Shown here: piece after piece, positions 13,101 to 20,970 of the stretch | Layout of the letters: every line of letters begins with the position of its first letter | Numbering within the stretch: the stretch's first letter is position 1 | Origin: CAYHXN01 sp964360605 | GTDB taxonomy: Bacteria; Patescibacteriota; Minisyncoccia; UBA6257; WO2-44-18 | Direction of reading: 5' to 3' | Length of the DNA stretch: 41,976 nt | Assembly: GCA_964360605.1 (NCBI GenBank) | Contig: CAYHXN010000004.1 | Location: 1 to 41,976 of the forward strand | Program-made: the position numbers and the translations under genes | Notes under the pieces: generated by a model | Told to the model about the DNA's origin: nothing | What the model saw: the letters and a program-made list of their open reading frames with translations, nothing else | Databases searched by the model: none

Positions 13101-14705
13101 CTAGTCAACAGCTATGTTTATGCGCCCAATATCGGATGGAGATTTTTTAACCCAGAACGGCCAAAGGGAGATTTGAGCGCTTTCTAGTCCCGGAACGGCA
13201 AAAAGTAGGGCCTTGAGATCATTTTCGTTCTTATTGGCTAATTTTTGCCTCAATTCATCGATGTTAACTGTCCGTACTATTTGGGCTTTAAAATCAATTG
13301 GAAAACTCATTAAATCACGGCCGAAATCAGTCCGGGCCTGGCCATAAGAAATTTCAAAGGATTTAATCCCGAAATTTTCTCCCTTATCACGCTTAATTTT
13401 TCTGATCATTAAATCTTTGAGGTCGTCGTCTTTGAAAGCCATTTGTTCAATACTAGCTTCTCCAGAAACGGTAAAATTGCCTTCTGTATTCACGCTGGTG
13501 TTTACCACCGGTTTCCCAAAAACTACTTCATTGGAACCGTTAATACTCTTGAAACCGGAAGGAATTTGTTTGGAGATATCGGCCAGCAAAGTTTTTTCTA
13601 ATTTATCAACCAATTCAGATTTCGCTTTTTTTAAATCCGCGTCGCTCGGGAAAACTACTTCTCCGATAAAACCGCCGGTCATTGGCGCTTTAGATTCACC
13701 GTAAAAAGCGTTGTATTTTGGCGTACCCTTAAATCCAGGAATGGTAAATTTAGAAACGGGTCCGATGTTGAAACTTTCCCCTGCCTTGTCAGCCGTCACT
13801 ATGGTTTCAATACTGGAAGGAACAATCCGTCCTTCAATAATCTGCGCTTCCGGAACGGTTATTTCTTCACTCAACCGAAAAAGCTTTCCGTCGGGCGTCA
13901 AAAATCGGGTGGTGGAAACTAATTTTTGAGGACTGGAACTATAAGCGTTGTAAATAGTAATTTTACCGCTGGCTTTTTCCTCAACGATTTTCTTGGCGGA
14001 AGCTGGAAAAGAAAGTTGGAGGTTTTGTTTAAGAGAAAAAATCTGTCCGGGAATTTTAGAACTAATAGGATCTATTCCCACCGCTAATTTGTCCACCACC
14101 ACGGAATTATTGTAAATCCATGGTTCTTTTTGAGTGATAATTAAAATTTCGGCTTTAGGTAAAACCTTGACCGCTAGAAACAAGAAAACTCCTAGGCCAA
14201 CGGAGGCCAAGGCAATAAATGTAGTTTTTTTAATAGTCGGCAGACGAGGGCTTAGTTTTTTAAAACCGCTTAAATTCATCCTTGACGCGTTGTCGCTTCC
14301 GGCGAACCCCGATTCTTGCGAGTCTCGCTTTTTACGAATCGGCTCAATTATCGGCTCCACCAACCCTTCAATCACCTCTCCGGTTTTCCCCCGACTGGTC
14401 TTCTTTTGCCCAACTACGATATCAGAAAATTGCCGGCGGGAGCGGATGAAGAACGGGTTCAACGCTTCCAGTTTAGCCAAACTAGCCAGCTCAATAGCCT
14501 TATCATCAACGGATTCAATAATAATCTTTTTTTGTAAGAATTCCGCTTCCCGTTTGATTAAATGAAAGTTCGCTAATGAATCTGCCAGCTTGGAAAACCT
14601 GGGAATGCTTAAAATAATTTCGTCCGCGTCTGAATCAATAATTTTCTCTACAACCAAAGCCGGTTCATCGCTTTTATTGACGCTTAATTTTTGAATCTTT
14701 TTCAT
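13101..14705 (-). CDS. Single-pass membrane protein of unknown function, 534 aa
   Basis: I cannot name this protein with confidence. The N-terminal part (1-95) is a compact soluble alpha/beta region (EIILSIPRFSKLADSLANFH). A charged low-complexity linker follows, then one transmembrane helix at about 161-180 (TTFIALASVGLGVFLFLAVK). The remaining 350 residues are beta-rich and would lie outside the membrane. Proteins of this shape in CPR genomes are sometimes annotated as baseplate J-like; I make that link from the segment GKITIYNAYSSSPQKLVS only. It lies 33 bp downstream of the FtsA/PilM-like gene, and the pair may form an inside-outside membrane complex. No cysteine or catalytic motif stands out. 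Confidence 0.72.
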   Translation of the reverse strand: MKKIQKLSVNKSDEPALVVEKIIDSDADEIILSIPRFSKLADSLANFHLIKREAEFLQKKIIIESVDDKAIELASLAKLEALNPFFIRSRRQFSDIVVGQKKTSRGKTGEVIEGLVEPIIEPIRKKRDSQESGFAGSDNASRMNLSGFKKLSPRLPTIKKTTFIALASVGLGVFLFLAVKVLPKAEILIITQKEPWIYNNSVVVDKLAVGIDPISSKIPGQIFSLKQNLQLSFPASAKKIVEEKASGKITIYNAYSSSPQKLVSTTRFLTPDGKLFRLSEEITVPEAQIIEGRIVPSSIETIVTADKAGESFNIGPVSKFTIPGFKGTPKYNAFYGESKAPMTGGFIGEVVFPSDADLKKAKSELVDKLEKTLLADISKQIPSGFKSINGSNEVVFGKPVVNTSVNTEGNFTVSGEASIEQMAFKDDDLKDLMIRKIKRDKGENFGIKSFEISYGQARTDFGRDLMSFPIDFKAQIVRTVNIDELRQKLANKNENDLKALLFAVPGLESAQISLWPFWVKKSPSDIGRINIAVD

Positions 14706-14738
14706 TATTTAATTTTTATTAATAACTTTCGGTCAATA

Positions 14739-15929
14739 TCATATTAAACTTAACCAACGCACTCTTTTTTTCGCCATTTGACTCATTTTATCATACTGCG
14801 GTAAAAATGTAGCTTCTAAAACAGCCGCGAGTGTGGAGAAACCCGATTGGCGGTCAATTCCTTTAGAATATTTGAATTTAAATTGGTAATGCTCGTTTAA
14901 AAACTCTTCGTTGAGCGGTAAAACTTTCACGGCTGAACGGAATTTACTACGAAAGTTTGGCGCGAACACTGGTCTCGGCATTTCAAAGCAAGTATTCAGA
15001 TATAAGACGCCGACGGCGCGATTAGAAAATGCGCCGTTGACCTGACCCGCCCAATCCGAAAGCTCCTCCATTAAAAATCCTTCTAATTTTTTCTCAAAAT
15101 TAGGCGAGGTGTTCTTTTCTAGGTATCGCCCGATAACGGCTCTGGCAGTCGCGGGAGATATTTTGAGAGTTTCAGAAATAATACCCAAAAGATTGTTTTC
15201 TCCCCAACTAAGGTCGGCGTGGTGGCCAAGCCGGAACCCTTCTCCAATAAATAATGAGGTTTGCCCAGGAAAAATATTAGCGACCGCGAATAATTCGTCT
15301 TTATGAATCCGAGAAACCAAGTGCGACCAAGCTGTACCGGCCTCGGTAATAAAAGATACCGACCCTACCGGCAAAACTTTTTTAAAATCGTTCAGCGCCT
15401 GACGGGTGGTAAAGGTTTGGTTAAGCTGGACCTCCACGGAATGGGCGCGAAACCCTAGGGGGTTCACAACTCGATGACCGTCTAATTTTATGTTTCCTAT
15501 ACGAACGTCGGCTAAAAGAACATCAAAGTCGTTAACTCCGATTTTAGCGGCAATTTTTGCCCGTTGACGATCAAAAAATTTCCAGACCGCCTGCGACAAA
15601 AGATTATCTAAATCGCTTTCGTCAATCGGATCGCGCGGATTATCTCTTACTAAAACTACGGAGGAATAGAGGGTGCTGGCAATCTTGGAATCCAAAGCAA
15701 GAATAATCCGATGCCGACCGAGCTTTCCGAAGTGTTTTAAAGTCTTAGTGATTAACCCCGGGTCCCGTCCTATGACAATTCGGGATTTCACGAGCTCTAG
15801 TTCTTTATTCTCTAAATCACCGTAAACTAGGGAAATTTGGGTCAAATGAGGTAGAATTTCAATCACTAAAAAACTCTCTTTTTTAACGAAGATCCTATTA
15901 AAAAGAGTATTTAATGATTTTATCAGCAC
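14739..15929 (-). CDS. FtsA/PilM-like actin-fold protein
   Basis: A 396-aa protein whose layout resembles FtsA/PilM ATPases: an opening beta-hairpin region (FLVIEILPHLTQISLVYG), a middle insertion (about 90-150), and a late segment SWGENNLLGIISETLKISP that parallels the FtsA stretch after phosphate-2. The nucleotide motifs are degenerate: phosphate-1 lacks DIGT, and phosphate-2 reads NIFPGQTSLF. ATP binding is therefore uncertain. The start is a GTG with TATAAT at 15943-15938, which implies a leaderless message. The neighbour downstream is a membrane-anchored protein, as in PilM-PilN pairs. A role in pili, secretion or division is inference. Confidence 0.6.
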   Translation of the reverse strand: MLIKSLNTLFNRIFVKKESFLVIEILPHLTQISLVYGDLENKELELVKSRIVIGRDPGLITKTLKHFGKLGRHRIILALDSKIASTLYSSVVLVRDNPRDPIDESDLDNLLSQAVWKFFDRQRAKIAAKIGVNDFDVLLADVRIGNIKLDGHRVVNPLGFRAHSVEVQLNQTFTTRQALNDFKKVLPVGSVSFITEAGTAWSHLVSRIHKDELFAVANIFPGQTSLFIGEGFRLGHHADLSWGENNLLGIISETLKISPATARAVIGRYLEKNTSPNFEKKLEGFLMEELSDWAGQVNGAFSNRAVGVLYLNTCFEMPRPVFAPNFRSKFRSAVKVLPLNEEFLNEHYQFKFKYSKGIDRQSGFSTLAAVLEATFLPQYDKMSQMAKKRVRWLSLI

Positions 15930-15937
15930 TTGTTGTA

Positions 15938-15943
15938 ATTATA
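15938..15943 (-). promoter_or_regulatory. -10 box directly before a GTG start
   Basis: A perfect TATAAT on the minus strand ends 8 nt before the GTG at 15929. The expected transcription start is within two or three bases of the start codon. No convincing -35 box is present. Confidence 0.45.
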
Positions 15944-15983
15944 CCATTAGTAGGCTTAATTTTTTAACTATTTACGCCTATTA

Positions 15984-16017
15984 AATAAAAATCCTTCCGA
16001 TGCTCATCGGAAGGATT
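15984..16017 (-). terminator. Terminator of the hydratase-dehydrogenase fusion gene
   Basis: On the minus strand AATCCTTCCGATG pairs with CATCGGAAGGATT around a 2-base loop (16017-15990), followed by TTTTATTT. It is a perfect 13-bp stem just after the stop codon. Confidence 0.85.
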
Positions 16018-16024
16018 AAGTTAT

Positions 16025-18154
16025 TTATAAGTATGCTTTCAAAACTTCTTTCGCAATAAGAAGCAGTTGAACTTCGCTGGTTCCTTCAAAAATGCGGTTT
16101 ACCCGAGAATCTCGGTAAAGACGGGCAATTTTGTATTCTTCAATATATCCGGACCCGCCGTGAATTTGTAAGGACAAATCAATTGCTTCGTCTAAAAGTT
16201 CTGCGGAAACATATTTAACGATTGCCGCTTCTTTTCTGACATCGCGTCCGGTTTCGTAAAGGGCGGCTGTCTGGTAAACAAGCGTCGCAAGTTGGTATCT
16301 TATTGTTTCAATTCTTGCCAGATAGTTTTGTATTCCCTGCTTCATATAAAGCGCTTCTCCAAAAACCTGCCGGTCTTTCGCAAACTTCAATGCTTCATCC
16401 AAAGCGGCCCGAACGGCTCCGATACATCCAGCTCCCAGACTAATTCGCGACTGATTAAAAACATTCATCGCTATTTTAAATCCCTGCCCCGCTTGACCAA
16501 GCAAATTCTCATCTGGCACAAAAATATCGGACATGGCAAATGAACTGGTGCAGGAAGCATGCAGACCTATTTTTTCTTCCGTCACTTTGGTTATTTCAAA
16601 TCCCGACGTCTTGGTATCCACAATAAAGGCGGAAAGGCCGTTGTGGCCTCCGAACTCATCCGTTTTCACAAACACGATGATAAAGTCTGCAACCGCGCCA
16701 TTGCTGATAAATTGCTTGTTCCCGTCAATCCGCCAACCTCCGGCGACTTTTTTAGCCAGAGACTGAATTCCCGCGATGTCCGAACCAATGTTCGGTTCAG
16801 TAGTCGCGTAAGCGCCGATTTTTTCTCCTTTAATGGCCGGAACTAAATACCGCTGTTTTTGGTCTTCATTTCCAAATAGATATACGGTCGCGGCCGCTAG
16901 ACTAACATGCGCCCCGACGAAAACTGATGTTGAGCCGTGGCAGTAGGAAAGCTCTTCCATTAAAATACAGAATCCTGTTTTTCCTAAACCGATTCCTCCG
17001 TATTTTTCCGGAAACGGCACTCCGTAAAACCCCATTTTTGCCATTTCGGAAACTAGTTCCGGCAAAATCCGGCGCTCCTTTTCCATTTGAGCGATTTTGG
17101 GGTTAATTTTTGTATCAGCAAAATCTCTCGCTAGTTCACGTAAAGATTGGCAATCTTCGCTTTCCCAGAACGGTGCCCAAATCTTTTTTTCTTCCTGTTT
17201 TAGGGCCGAACAAGACGGTCCGGTATTTTCGTTGACTAGAACCGGCGCTTGAATCGGACGGTTTTCTTGTCCAATAACGCCGCTGGGAAAATTTGCTTTG
17301 CGCTTGGTTAAAAAAGCCCTCAACCCTTCCTTGGCATCCTCTCCAAAGAGAAGGTCTAAAAAGATGCGTTGCTCCAGAATAAGAGCTTCATCAATGGGAA
17401 ATTTCGCGCCCTCATTGACGGCTTCCACAATCGCATTGACGGAAGAATTCGGTTTACCTTTTGCGAGCTCTGAACACTTCAGAACGTCCTCTTGGGTAAT
17501 TTTACTGAAAGTATTTCTGTCTACATTAACGGTTCTTAAAAAATTTTTGGCGCTGCTGAGAAGTTGGTCTCCAGCTAGCTCATCTACAAGGCCGATATTT
17601 TTGGCTGTTCGGGCGTTAACTTTTTTATCCAATCCGCTGAATAAAATTTCCAATGCCGCTTTGCCGCCAATCAGGCGCGGTAAACGCTGCGTCCCGCCAA
17701 GCCCAGGAATAATTCCTAAACCCACTTCCGGCAAGGCAAAAACCGCGTTTTTGCTGGCAATACGATATTGGCATGCGAGAGCCAGTTCAAACCCGCCGCC
17801 AAAACAAAATCCGTTTACAGCTATCGCGGTTTTCTTTTTACATTTTTCAACAGAAAGAAAAAACGCGTGGAGTCCGCTTAACGCTTCCTCGCCCTTTTTC
17901 CGGTCATCGGAAACAGCAAGCTGGTAAATTTCTTTTACATCAGCCCCTGCGGAAAAAACTATGGAGCCCTTCGCCGTAAATATTATGGATTGCACGGCCG
18001 AATTGTCCCTTAATTGAGAAAACTTCTCCTTCAGTTCCGTAAAAAGGTCAAAAGATAATTCGTTAACGGGAGGCTTATCTAGAGTAAGGATTCCGAATTC
18101 TTCGGAAATTTCCATCTTAACCAATTCCTTCTTCGCAGTCGTTGATTCAGACAT
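16025..18154 (-). CDS. Enoyl-CoA hydratase / acyl-CoA dehydrogenase fusion protein
   Basis: One 709-aa polypeptide joins two beta-oxidation enzymes. Residues 15-270 form a crotonase-fold enoyl-CoA hydratase with the oxyanion-hole segment AGADVKEI and both catalytic glutamates, E123 (GGGFELALA) and E143 (PEVGLGIIP). Residues about 335-709 form an acyl-CoA dehydrogenase: FAD/substrate motifs YATTEPNIGSDIAG and KQFISNGAVADFIIVF, and the catalytic-base motif RIFEGTSEVQ with E690. The linker near 295-335 is low in conserved features. Trifunctional FadB-type proteins fuse hydratase to hydroxyacyl-CoA dehydrogenase; a hydratase-acyl-CoA dehydrogenase fusion is unusual. The start has the Shine-Dalgarno AAGGGG. 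No electron-transfer flavoprotein gene is present in the window, so the electron acceptor is unknown. Confidence 0.93.
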   Translation of the reverse strand: MSESTTAKKELVKMEISEEFGILTLDKPPVNELSFDLFTELKEKFSQLRDNSAVQSIIFTAKGSIVFSAGADVKEIYQLAVSDDRKKGEEALSGLHAFFLSVEKCKKKTAIAVNGFCFGGGFELALACQYRIASKNAVFALPEVGLGIIPGLGGTQRLPRLIGGKAALEILFSGLDKKVNARTAKNIGLVDELAGDQLLSSAKNFLRTVNVDRNTFSKITQEDVLKCSELAKGKPNSSVNAIVEAVNEGAKFPIDEALILEQRIFLDLLFGEDAKEGLRAFLTKRKANFPSGVIGQENRPIQAPVLVNENTGPSCSALKQEEKKIWAPFWESEDCQSLRELARDFADTKINPKIAQMEKERRILPELVSEMAKMGFYGVPFPEKYGGIGLGKTGFCILMEELSYCHGSTSVFVGAHVSLAAATVYLFGNEDQKQRYLVPAIKGEKIGAYATTEPNIGSDIAGIQSLAKKVAGGWRIDGNKQFISNGAVADFIIVFVKTDEFGGHNGLSAFIVDTKTSGFEITKVTEEKIGLHASCTSSFAMSDIFVPDENLLGQAGQGFKIAMNVFNQSRISLGAGCIGAVRAALDEALKFAKDRQVFGEALYMKQGIQNYLARIETIRYQLATLVYQTAALYETGRDVRKEAAIVKYVSAELLDEAIDLSLQIHGGSGYIEEYKIARLYRDSRVNRIFEGTSEVQLLLIAKEVLKAYL

Positions 18155-18182
18155 ATATTTCCCCTTTAAAAAAACTGAAAGT

Positions 18183-18210
18183 ATTTTAACAGATTTTTCA
18201 GAAAAATCAA
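18183..18210 (-). promoter_or_regulatory. Promoter of the fusion gene
   Basis: Minus strand: TTGATT, 16-nt spacer, TAAAAT, then about 28 nt to the ATG at 18154 with AAGGGG as ribosome binding site. The -35 partly overlaps the T-run of the upstream terminator. Confidence 0.6.
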
Positions 18211-18230
18211 AAGCCCCGCTGTTGGCGGGG
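18207..18230 (-). terminator. Terminator of the 3-hydroxyacyl-CoA dehydrogenase gene
   Basis: CCCCGC pairs with GCGGGG around a 5-nt loop (18230-18214), followed on the minus strand by CTTTTGATTTTT. The stem is short but GC-only. Confidence 0.7.
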
Positions 18231-18237
18231 TTGAAAA

Positions 18238-19413
18238 TTATACCGGGAAACGGCCGTTGGTTTTAGCCATTTTTTCCAAAGCGACGCAGGGATTCTTTAA
18301 ACGCATAAGTATTTTGGAAAGTCCGGTTTCGTTCGCCCAAGCCAGCGGGCCGGATTTTGACATTGGAAACCCGATTCCAAGCAAACAGCCCTTTTCAATG
18401 TCTTCGGCCGAAGCCACGCCTTCTTCTAAGCATATCGCCGCTTCGTTCACTAAAGAGTTCATCTCGTCTTCAAAAACCTCTTTAGCCGAGTCAGCCGAAT
18501 TATCAGGTTCGCCTAGAACCGAAAGATTGTTCTTAATCAAGGATAGAACGGGTTCCGCTTCTTCCGCGTAAGAATAAAATCCGGACCCGCTCTTTTGGCC
18601 GCGCCGGCCTTTTTCCACCAGAAGTTTTAAAATTCGGGACGGTCTGAATTGGTCCGGATAAGCATCGCACAAAATTCCCATCACCTCCAAGCAAACATCC
18701 AAACCCAACGCGTCCATTAAAAGAAATGGTCCGGCCGGCCAGCCAAAGCTAGTCGCTTCTTTGTCAATCAATTCCGGCTTAATAAGTCTTTGCTCTAAAA
18801 TCGCCAGCGCCGGTTTGAGGTATGCCCCCAATAACCGGTTCATTAAGAATCCCGGGCAATCTTTGACCCGAATCGGCGATTTTTGTAAATCCATCTGAAC
18901 AAATTCTTCCGCCTCGGAAACCAGGTTCGGATTGGAAAATTCGGAAGAAATAATTTCCACTAATTGCATTCTAGTTGGCGGATTGAAAAAATGAATTCCC
19001 AAAAGCCGGCTTTTATTTTTTAAGCCCTTAGCGATTTCTTTAATAGGCAGCGAGGAAGTATTGGAAGAAAAGATCGCGTCTTCTGGCAACTGTTGTTCCA
19101 ATTCTGCAAAAATCCTTTGTTTCAAATCCAATTTTTCCGGCACTGCTTCAATTACTAAAAGCTCTGGTTCATCCAATCCGATAAAATCGTGCGTAACCCG
19201 CAAAAGAGATTTTTGCGTATTGGCTTCCTGTTCATCTATTTTGCCCGTAGTCAGAGCTCTATCAATGCCGGCATAAACTTTTTCTTTCGCTTTCTCCGCT
19301 AGCTCTTCATTAAGTTCTTTAATAACTGCCTGACGATTTACTTTAACAACAACTCTGGCAATATCCGCGCCCATTGTTCCGCCGCCAACCACCAAAACTT
19401 TGTTGATAGCCAT
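18238..19413 (-). CDS. 3-hydroxyacyl-CoA dehydrogenase
   Basis: NAD-dependent oxidation of 3-hydroxyacyl-CoA, the third step of beta-oxidation. The N-terminal Rossmann motif is VVGGGTMGADIARVV, followed by the family blocks SSNTSSLPIKEIA and GIHFFNPPTRMQLVEII, which carry the catalytic serine/histidine region, and KDCPGFLMNRLL. At 391 aa it is longer than one-domain enzymes (about 282 aa). A second C-terminal segment from about 290 (FEDEMNSLVNEAAICLEEGVAS, KGCLLGIGFPMSKSGPLAWA) looks like the repeated C-terminal domain found in FadB and archaeal types. The start ATG has GAGAGG upstream. It has its own promoter and terminator between the other two pathway genes. Confidence 0.93.
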   Translation of the reverse strand: MAINKVLVVGGGTMGADIARVVVKVNRQAVIKELNEELAEKAKEKVYAGIDRALTTGKIDEQEANTQKSLLRVTHDFIGLDEPELLVIEAVPEKLDLKQRIFAELEQQLPEDAIFSSNTSSLPIKEIAKGLKNKSRLLGIHFFNPPTRMQLVEIISSEFSNPNLVSEAEEFVQMDLQKSPIRVKDCPGFLMNRLLGAYLKPALAILEQRLIKPELIDKEATSFGWPAGPFLLMDALGLDVCLEVMGILCDAYPDQFRPSRILKLLVEKGRRGQKSGSGFYSYAEEAEPVLSLIKNNLSVLGEPDNSADSAKEVFEDEMNSLVNEAAICLEEGVASAEDIEKGCLLGIGFPMSKSGPLAWANETGLSKILMRLKNPCVALEKMAKTNGRFPV

Positions 19414-19440
19414 TTAAATGCCTCTCAAATATCCGGCTAA

Positions 19441-19469
19441 ATCATAAAGCAAAAAACGGGGCTGGTCAA
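19441..19469 (-). promoter_or_regulatory. Promoter of the 3-hydroxyacyl-CoA dehydrogenase gene
   Basis: Minus strand: TTGACC, 17-nt spacer, TATGAT, then 27 nt to the ATG at 19413. It starts immediately after the T-run of the thiolase terminator, so transcription is stopped and restarted between the two genes. Confidence 0.65.
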
Positions 19470-19491
19470 CAAAAAATCCCCCGAAGGGGAA
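19470..19491 (-). terminator. Terminator of the thiolase gene
   Basis: Minus strand TCCCC-TTC-GGGGGA (19490-19477) followed by six T residues. It lies directly after the heptamer repeat that crosses the thiolase stop codon. Confidence 0.82.
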
Positions 19492-19492
19492 A

Positions 19493-19530
19493 TTCATGCT
19501 TCATGCTTCATGCTTCATGCTTCATGCTTC
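19493..19530. repeat. Heptamer tandem repeat TTCATGC x5 across the thiolase stop codon
   Basis: Five exact copies of TTCATGC (19493-19527) plus a partial unit. On the coding (minus) strand the repeat supplies the last thiolase codons (SMKHEA) and the TGA stop at 19510-19508, then continues past it. Because 7 is not a multiple of 3, a change in copy number would shift the frame only after the stop unless it occurs upstream of it. Confidence 0.9.
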
Positions 19531-20710
19531 TTATTACCATCGCTCCTCCTTGTCCTCCGCCGATACACATAGAAACAACGCCGAGGTTTTTCTTTAAATC
19601 CTTAAGTATATAAATCAATTTCGTGGTCAGGATTGCACCGGTCGCGCCGACCGGATGTCCCATTGCTATTGCGCCGCCCCAAGGATTAATTTTTTCAAGA
19701 CCCACGCTGCCTAACGGACTATCTAGCTTCCTCTGGCAAGCCAAAACTTGGGCGGCGAATGCTTCGTTGATTTCAAAAAAATCAACATCCGTACGCGTGA
19801 TTCTGGCATTAGCTAAAGCGTGCGGAATCGCGTAAGCCGGGCCCATACCCATAAACGCTGGGTCGCACCCCTTAAATTCGTATCCGAGAATTTCCGCCTC
19901 CGGTTTGATTTTATAAAGTTCCGCCATTTCCATTGTCATTACAACCAATGCCGCCGCTCCATCAGAAGTCGGGCAACTGTTACCATAGTGAACCGAACCG
20001 CCTTTTTTGAAAAAATACTTTTTGGACGTCGCGGCAAGAACTTGGGCTTTTAAATTAGGAATAATACCTTCATCTTTAGCAATGATTGTCTCGCCAACCC
20101 GTATCGGAACGATTTGGGACTTAAACTTTCCTTCACGACTCGCACGAAATGCTTTTTGATGGGAACTCGCGGCAAACTCATCCTGGTCTTCACGGCTAAT
20201 TTCTTCTTTTTTAGCAAGGTCTTCTGTTAACTCCCCCATCGATTCTCCAAGAATCGGGTCTCTAAGCCCCTCCATTAAAGCGTCTACCAACTTAAGATCG
20301 CCGTACTTTTGCGCTTCTCGCGATTTTCGCAAAACCCGTGGAATATTAGACATGCTTTCCGTCCCGCCAACTAAAACCACCTTGGCGTCGCCGGCTTTAA
20401 TCATCTGGCAAGCCGAGACAATCGGCTGAAGACCCGTGCCGCAATTTCGCTGAACCGTAAACGCCGGAACTTCTTTAGGAATTCCGATTTTCAGCGCCGC
20501 TACTCGCGCGATATTAGGGGCATCCGATGATTGGGCGCATTGCCCGGCAATAACGTGATCGATCCGATTTAGGTCCGGTAAACCGCTACGCAGTAAGGTT
20601 TCCTTAAAACAAATCGTTAAAAGATCTAAAGCAGTAAAATCCTTGAGCTGTCCTCCCAGCTTTCCCATTGGCGTCCGGCAAGAACCGGCAATGACGATCT
20701 TTTCAGACAT
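19508..20710 (-). CDS. Acetyl-CoA acyltransferase (thiolase)
   Basis: Thiolytic cleavage of 3-ketoacyl-CoA (or the reverse condensation), last step of the beta-oxidation spiral. The 400-aa protein has all catalytic positions: nucleophile C90 in VQRNCGTGLQ, NEAFAAQ, H352 in MGHPVGATGA, and C382 in CIGGGQGGA. Length is typical. Substrate range (acetoacetyl-CoA versus long chain) cannot be told from the sequence. Its C-terminal six codons derive from a heptamer tandem repeat. Downstream lie a terminator and the 3-hydroxyacyl-CoA dehydrogenase gene. Upstream is a repeat-rich gap and the PaaX/Cas2-like gene. Confidence 0.94.
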   Translation of the reverse strand: MSEKIVIAGSCRTPMGKLGGQLKDFTALDLLTICFKETLLRSGLPDLNRIDHVIAGQCAQSSDAPNIARVAALKIGIPKEVPAFTVQRNCGTGLQPIVSACQMIKAGDAKVVLVGGTESMSNIPRVLRKSREAQKYGDLKLVDALMEGLRDPILGESMGELTEDLAKKEEISREDQDEFAASSHQKAFRASREGKFKSQIVPIRVGETIIAKDEGIIPNLKAQVLAATSKKYFFKKGGSVHYGNSCPTSDGAAALVVMTMEMAELYKIKPEAEILGYEFKGCDPAFMGMGPAYAIPHALANARITRTDVDFFEINEAFAAQVLACQRKLDSPLGSVGLEKINPWGGAIAMGHPVGATGAILTTKLIYILKDLKKNLGVVSMCIGGGQGGAMVIRSMKHEA

Positions 20711-20785
20711 TATTCACTAATCAAAAATCTGCTTATATCGTAAAACAAAACAATACTTATATCAACCATAAAGACTCAAAGGTTT

Positions 20786-20867
20786 TTAATGCTTAATGCT
20801 TAGTTCTTGGTTCTTAGTTATCGATTATTTTGTTATTTCTTATTTCTTATTTGTTCTTTCTCCTTTA
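20786..20867. repeat. Degenerate heptamer repeat array upstream of thiolase
   Basis: Successive 7-nt words can be laid end to end: TTAATGC twice, TTAGTTC, TTGGTTC, TTAGTTA, then after a short break TTATTTC twice and TTATTTG. The first unit differs by one base from the TTCATGC unit at the other end of the thiolase gene. The rest of this 260-bp gap holds the TCCTTTACCC repeats and the 40-bp palindrome; I see no gene in it. Confidence 0.65.
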
Positions 20868-20911
20868 CCCCCCCCTTGTCCTTTACCCACTTTGTTCTTT
20901 GTCCTTTACCC
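20861..20911. repeat. Three direct copies of TCCTTTACCC with an 8-C run
   Basis: TCCTTTACCC occurs at 20861-20870, 20879-20888 and 20902-20911. The first is extended into a run of eight C residues. The third leads directly into the 40-bp palindrome, whose left arm starts TTACCC. The arrangement looks like repeated duplication of one palindrome arm. Confidence 0.75.
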
Positions 20912-20945
20912 ACTTATTCCAGCCATGGCTGGAATAAGTGGGTAA
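20906..20945. repeat. Perfect 40-bp palindrome downstream of the PaaX/Cas2-like gene
   Basis: The left half TTACCCACTTATTCCAGCCA is followed by its exact reverse complement, centred on CCATGG (axis 20925/20926). It begins 25 bp past the stop codon of the gene at 20971. A degenerate relative with the same AGCCATGGC core lies upstream of that gene at 21563-21596. There is no loop, which fits a protein-binding or cruciform site better than an intrinsic terminator; there is also no T-run. Confidence 0.9.
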
Positions 20946-20970
20946 GGAGAATTAAACTAAAAAATAACAG

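Noticed and set aside
14134..14565. 143-codon plus-strand frame
   Set aside because: Antisense to the 534-aa membrane protein, with no Shine-Dalgarno and a composition typical of reverse-strand reading.
17298..17927. 209-codon plus-strand frame
   Set aside because: It is antisense to the hydratase half of the fusion protein, whose catalytic motifs are intact. The protein has no recognisable features.
19493..19530. CRISPR-like repeat
   Set aside because: Units are 7 bp and contiguous, with no spacers.
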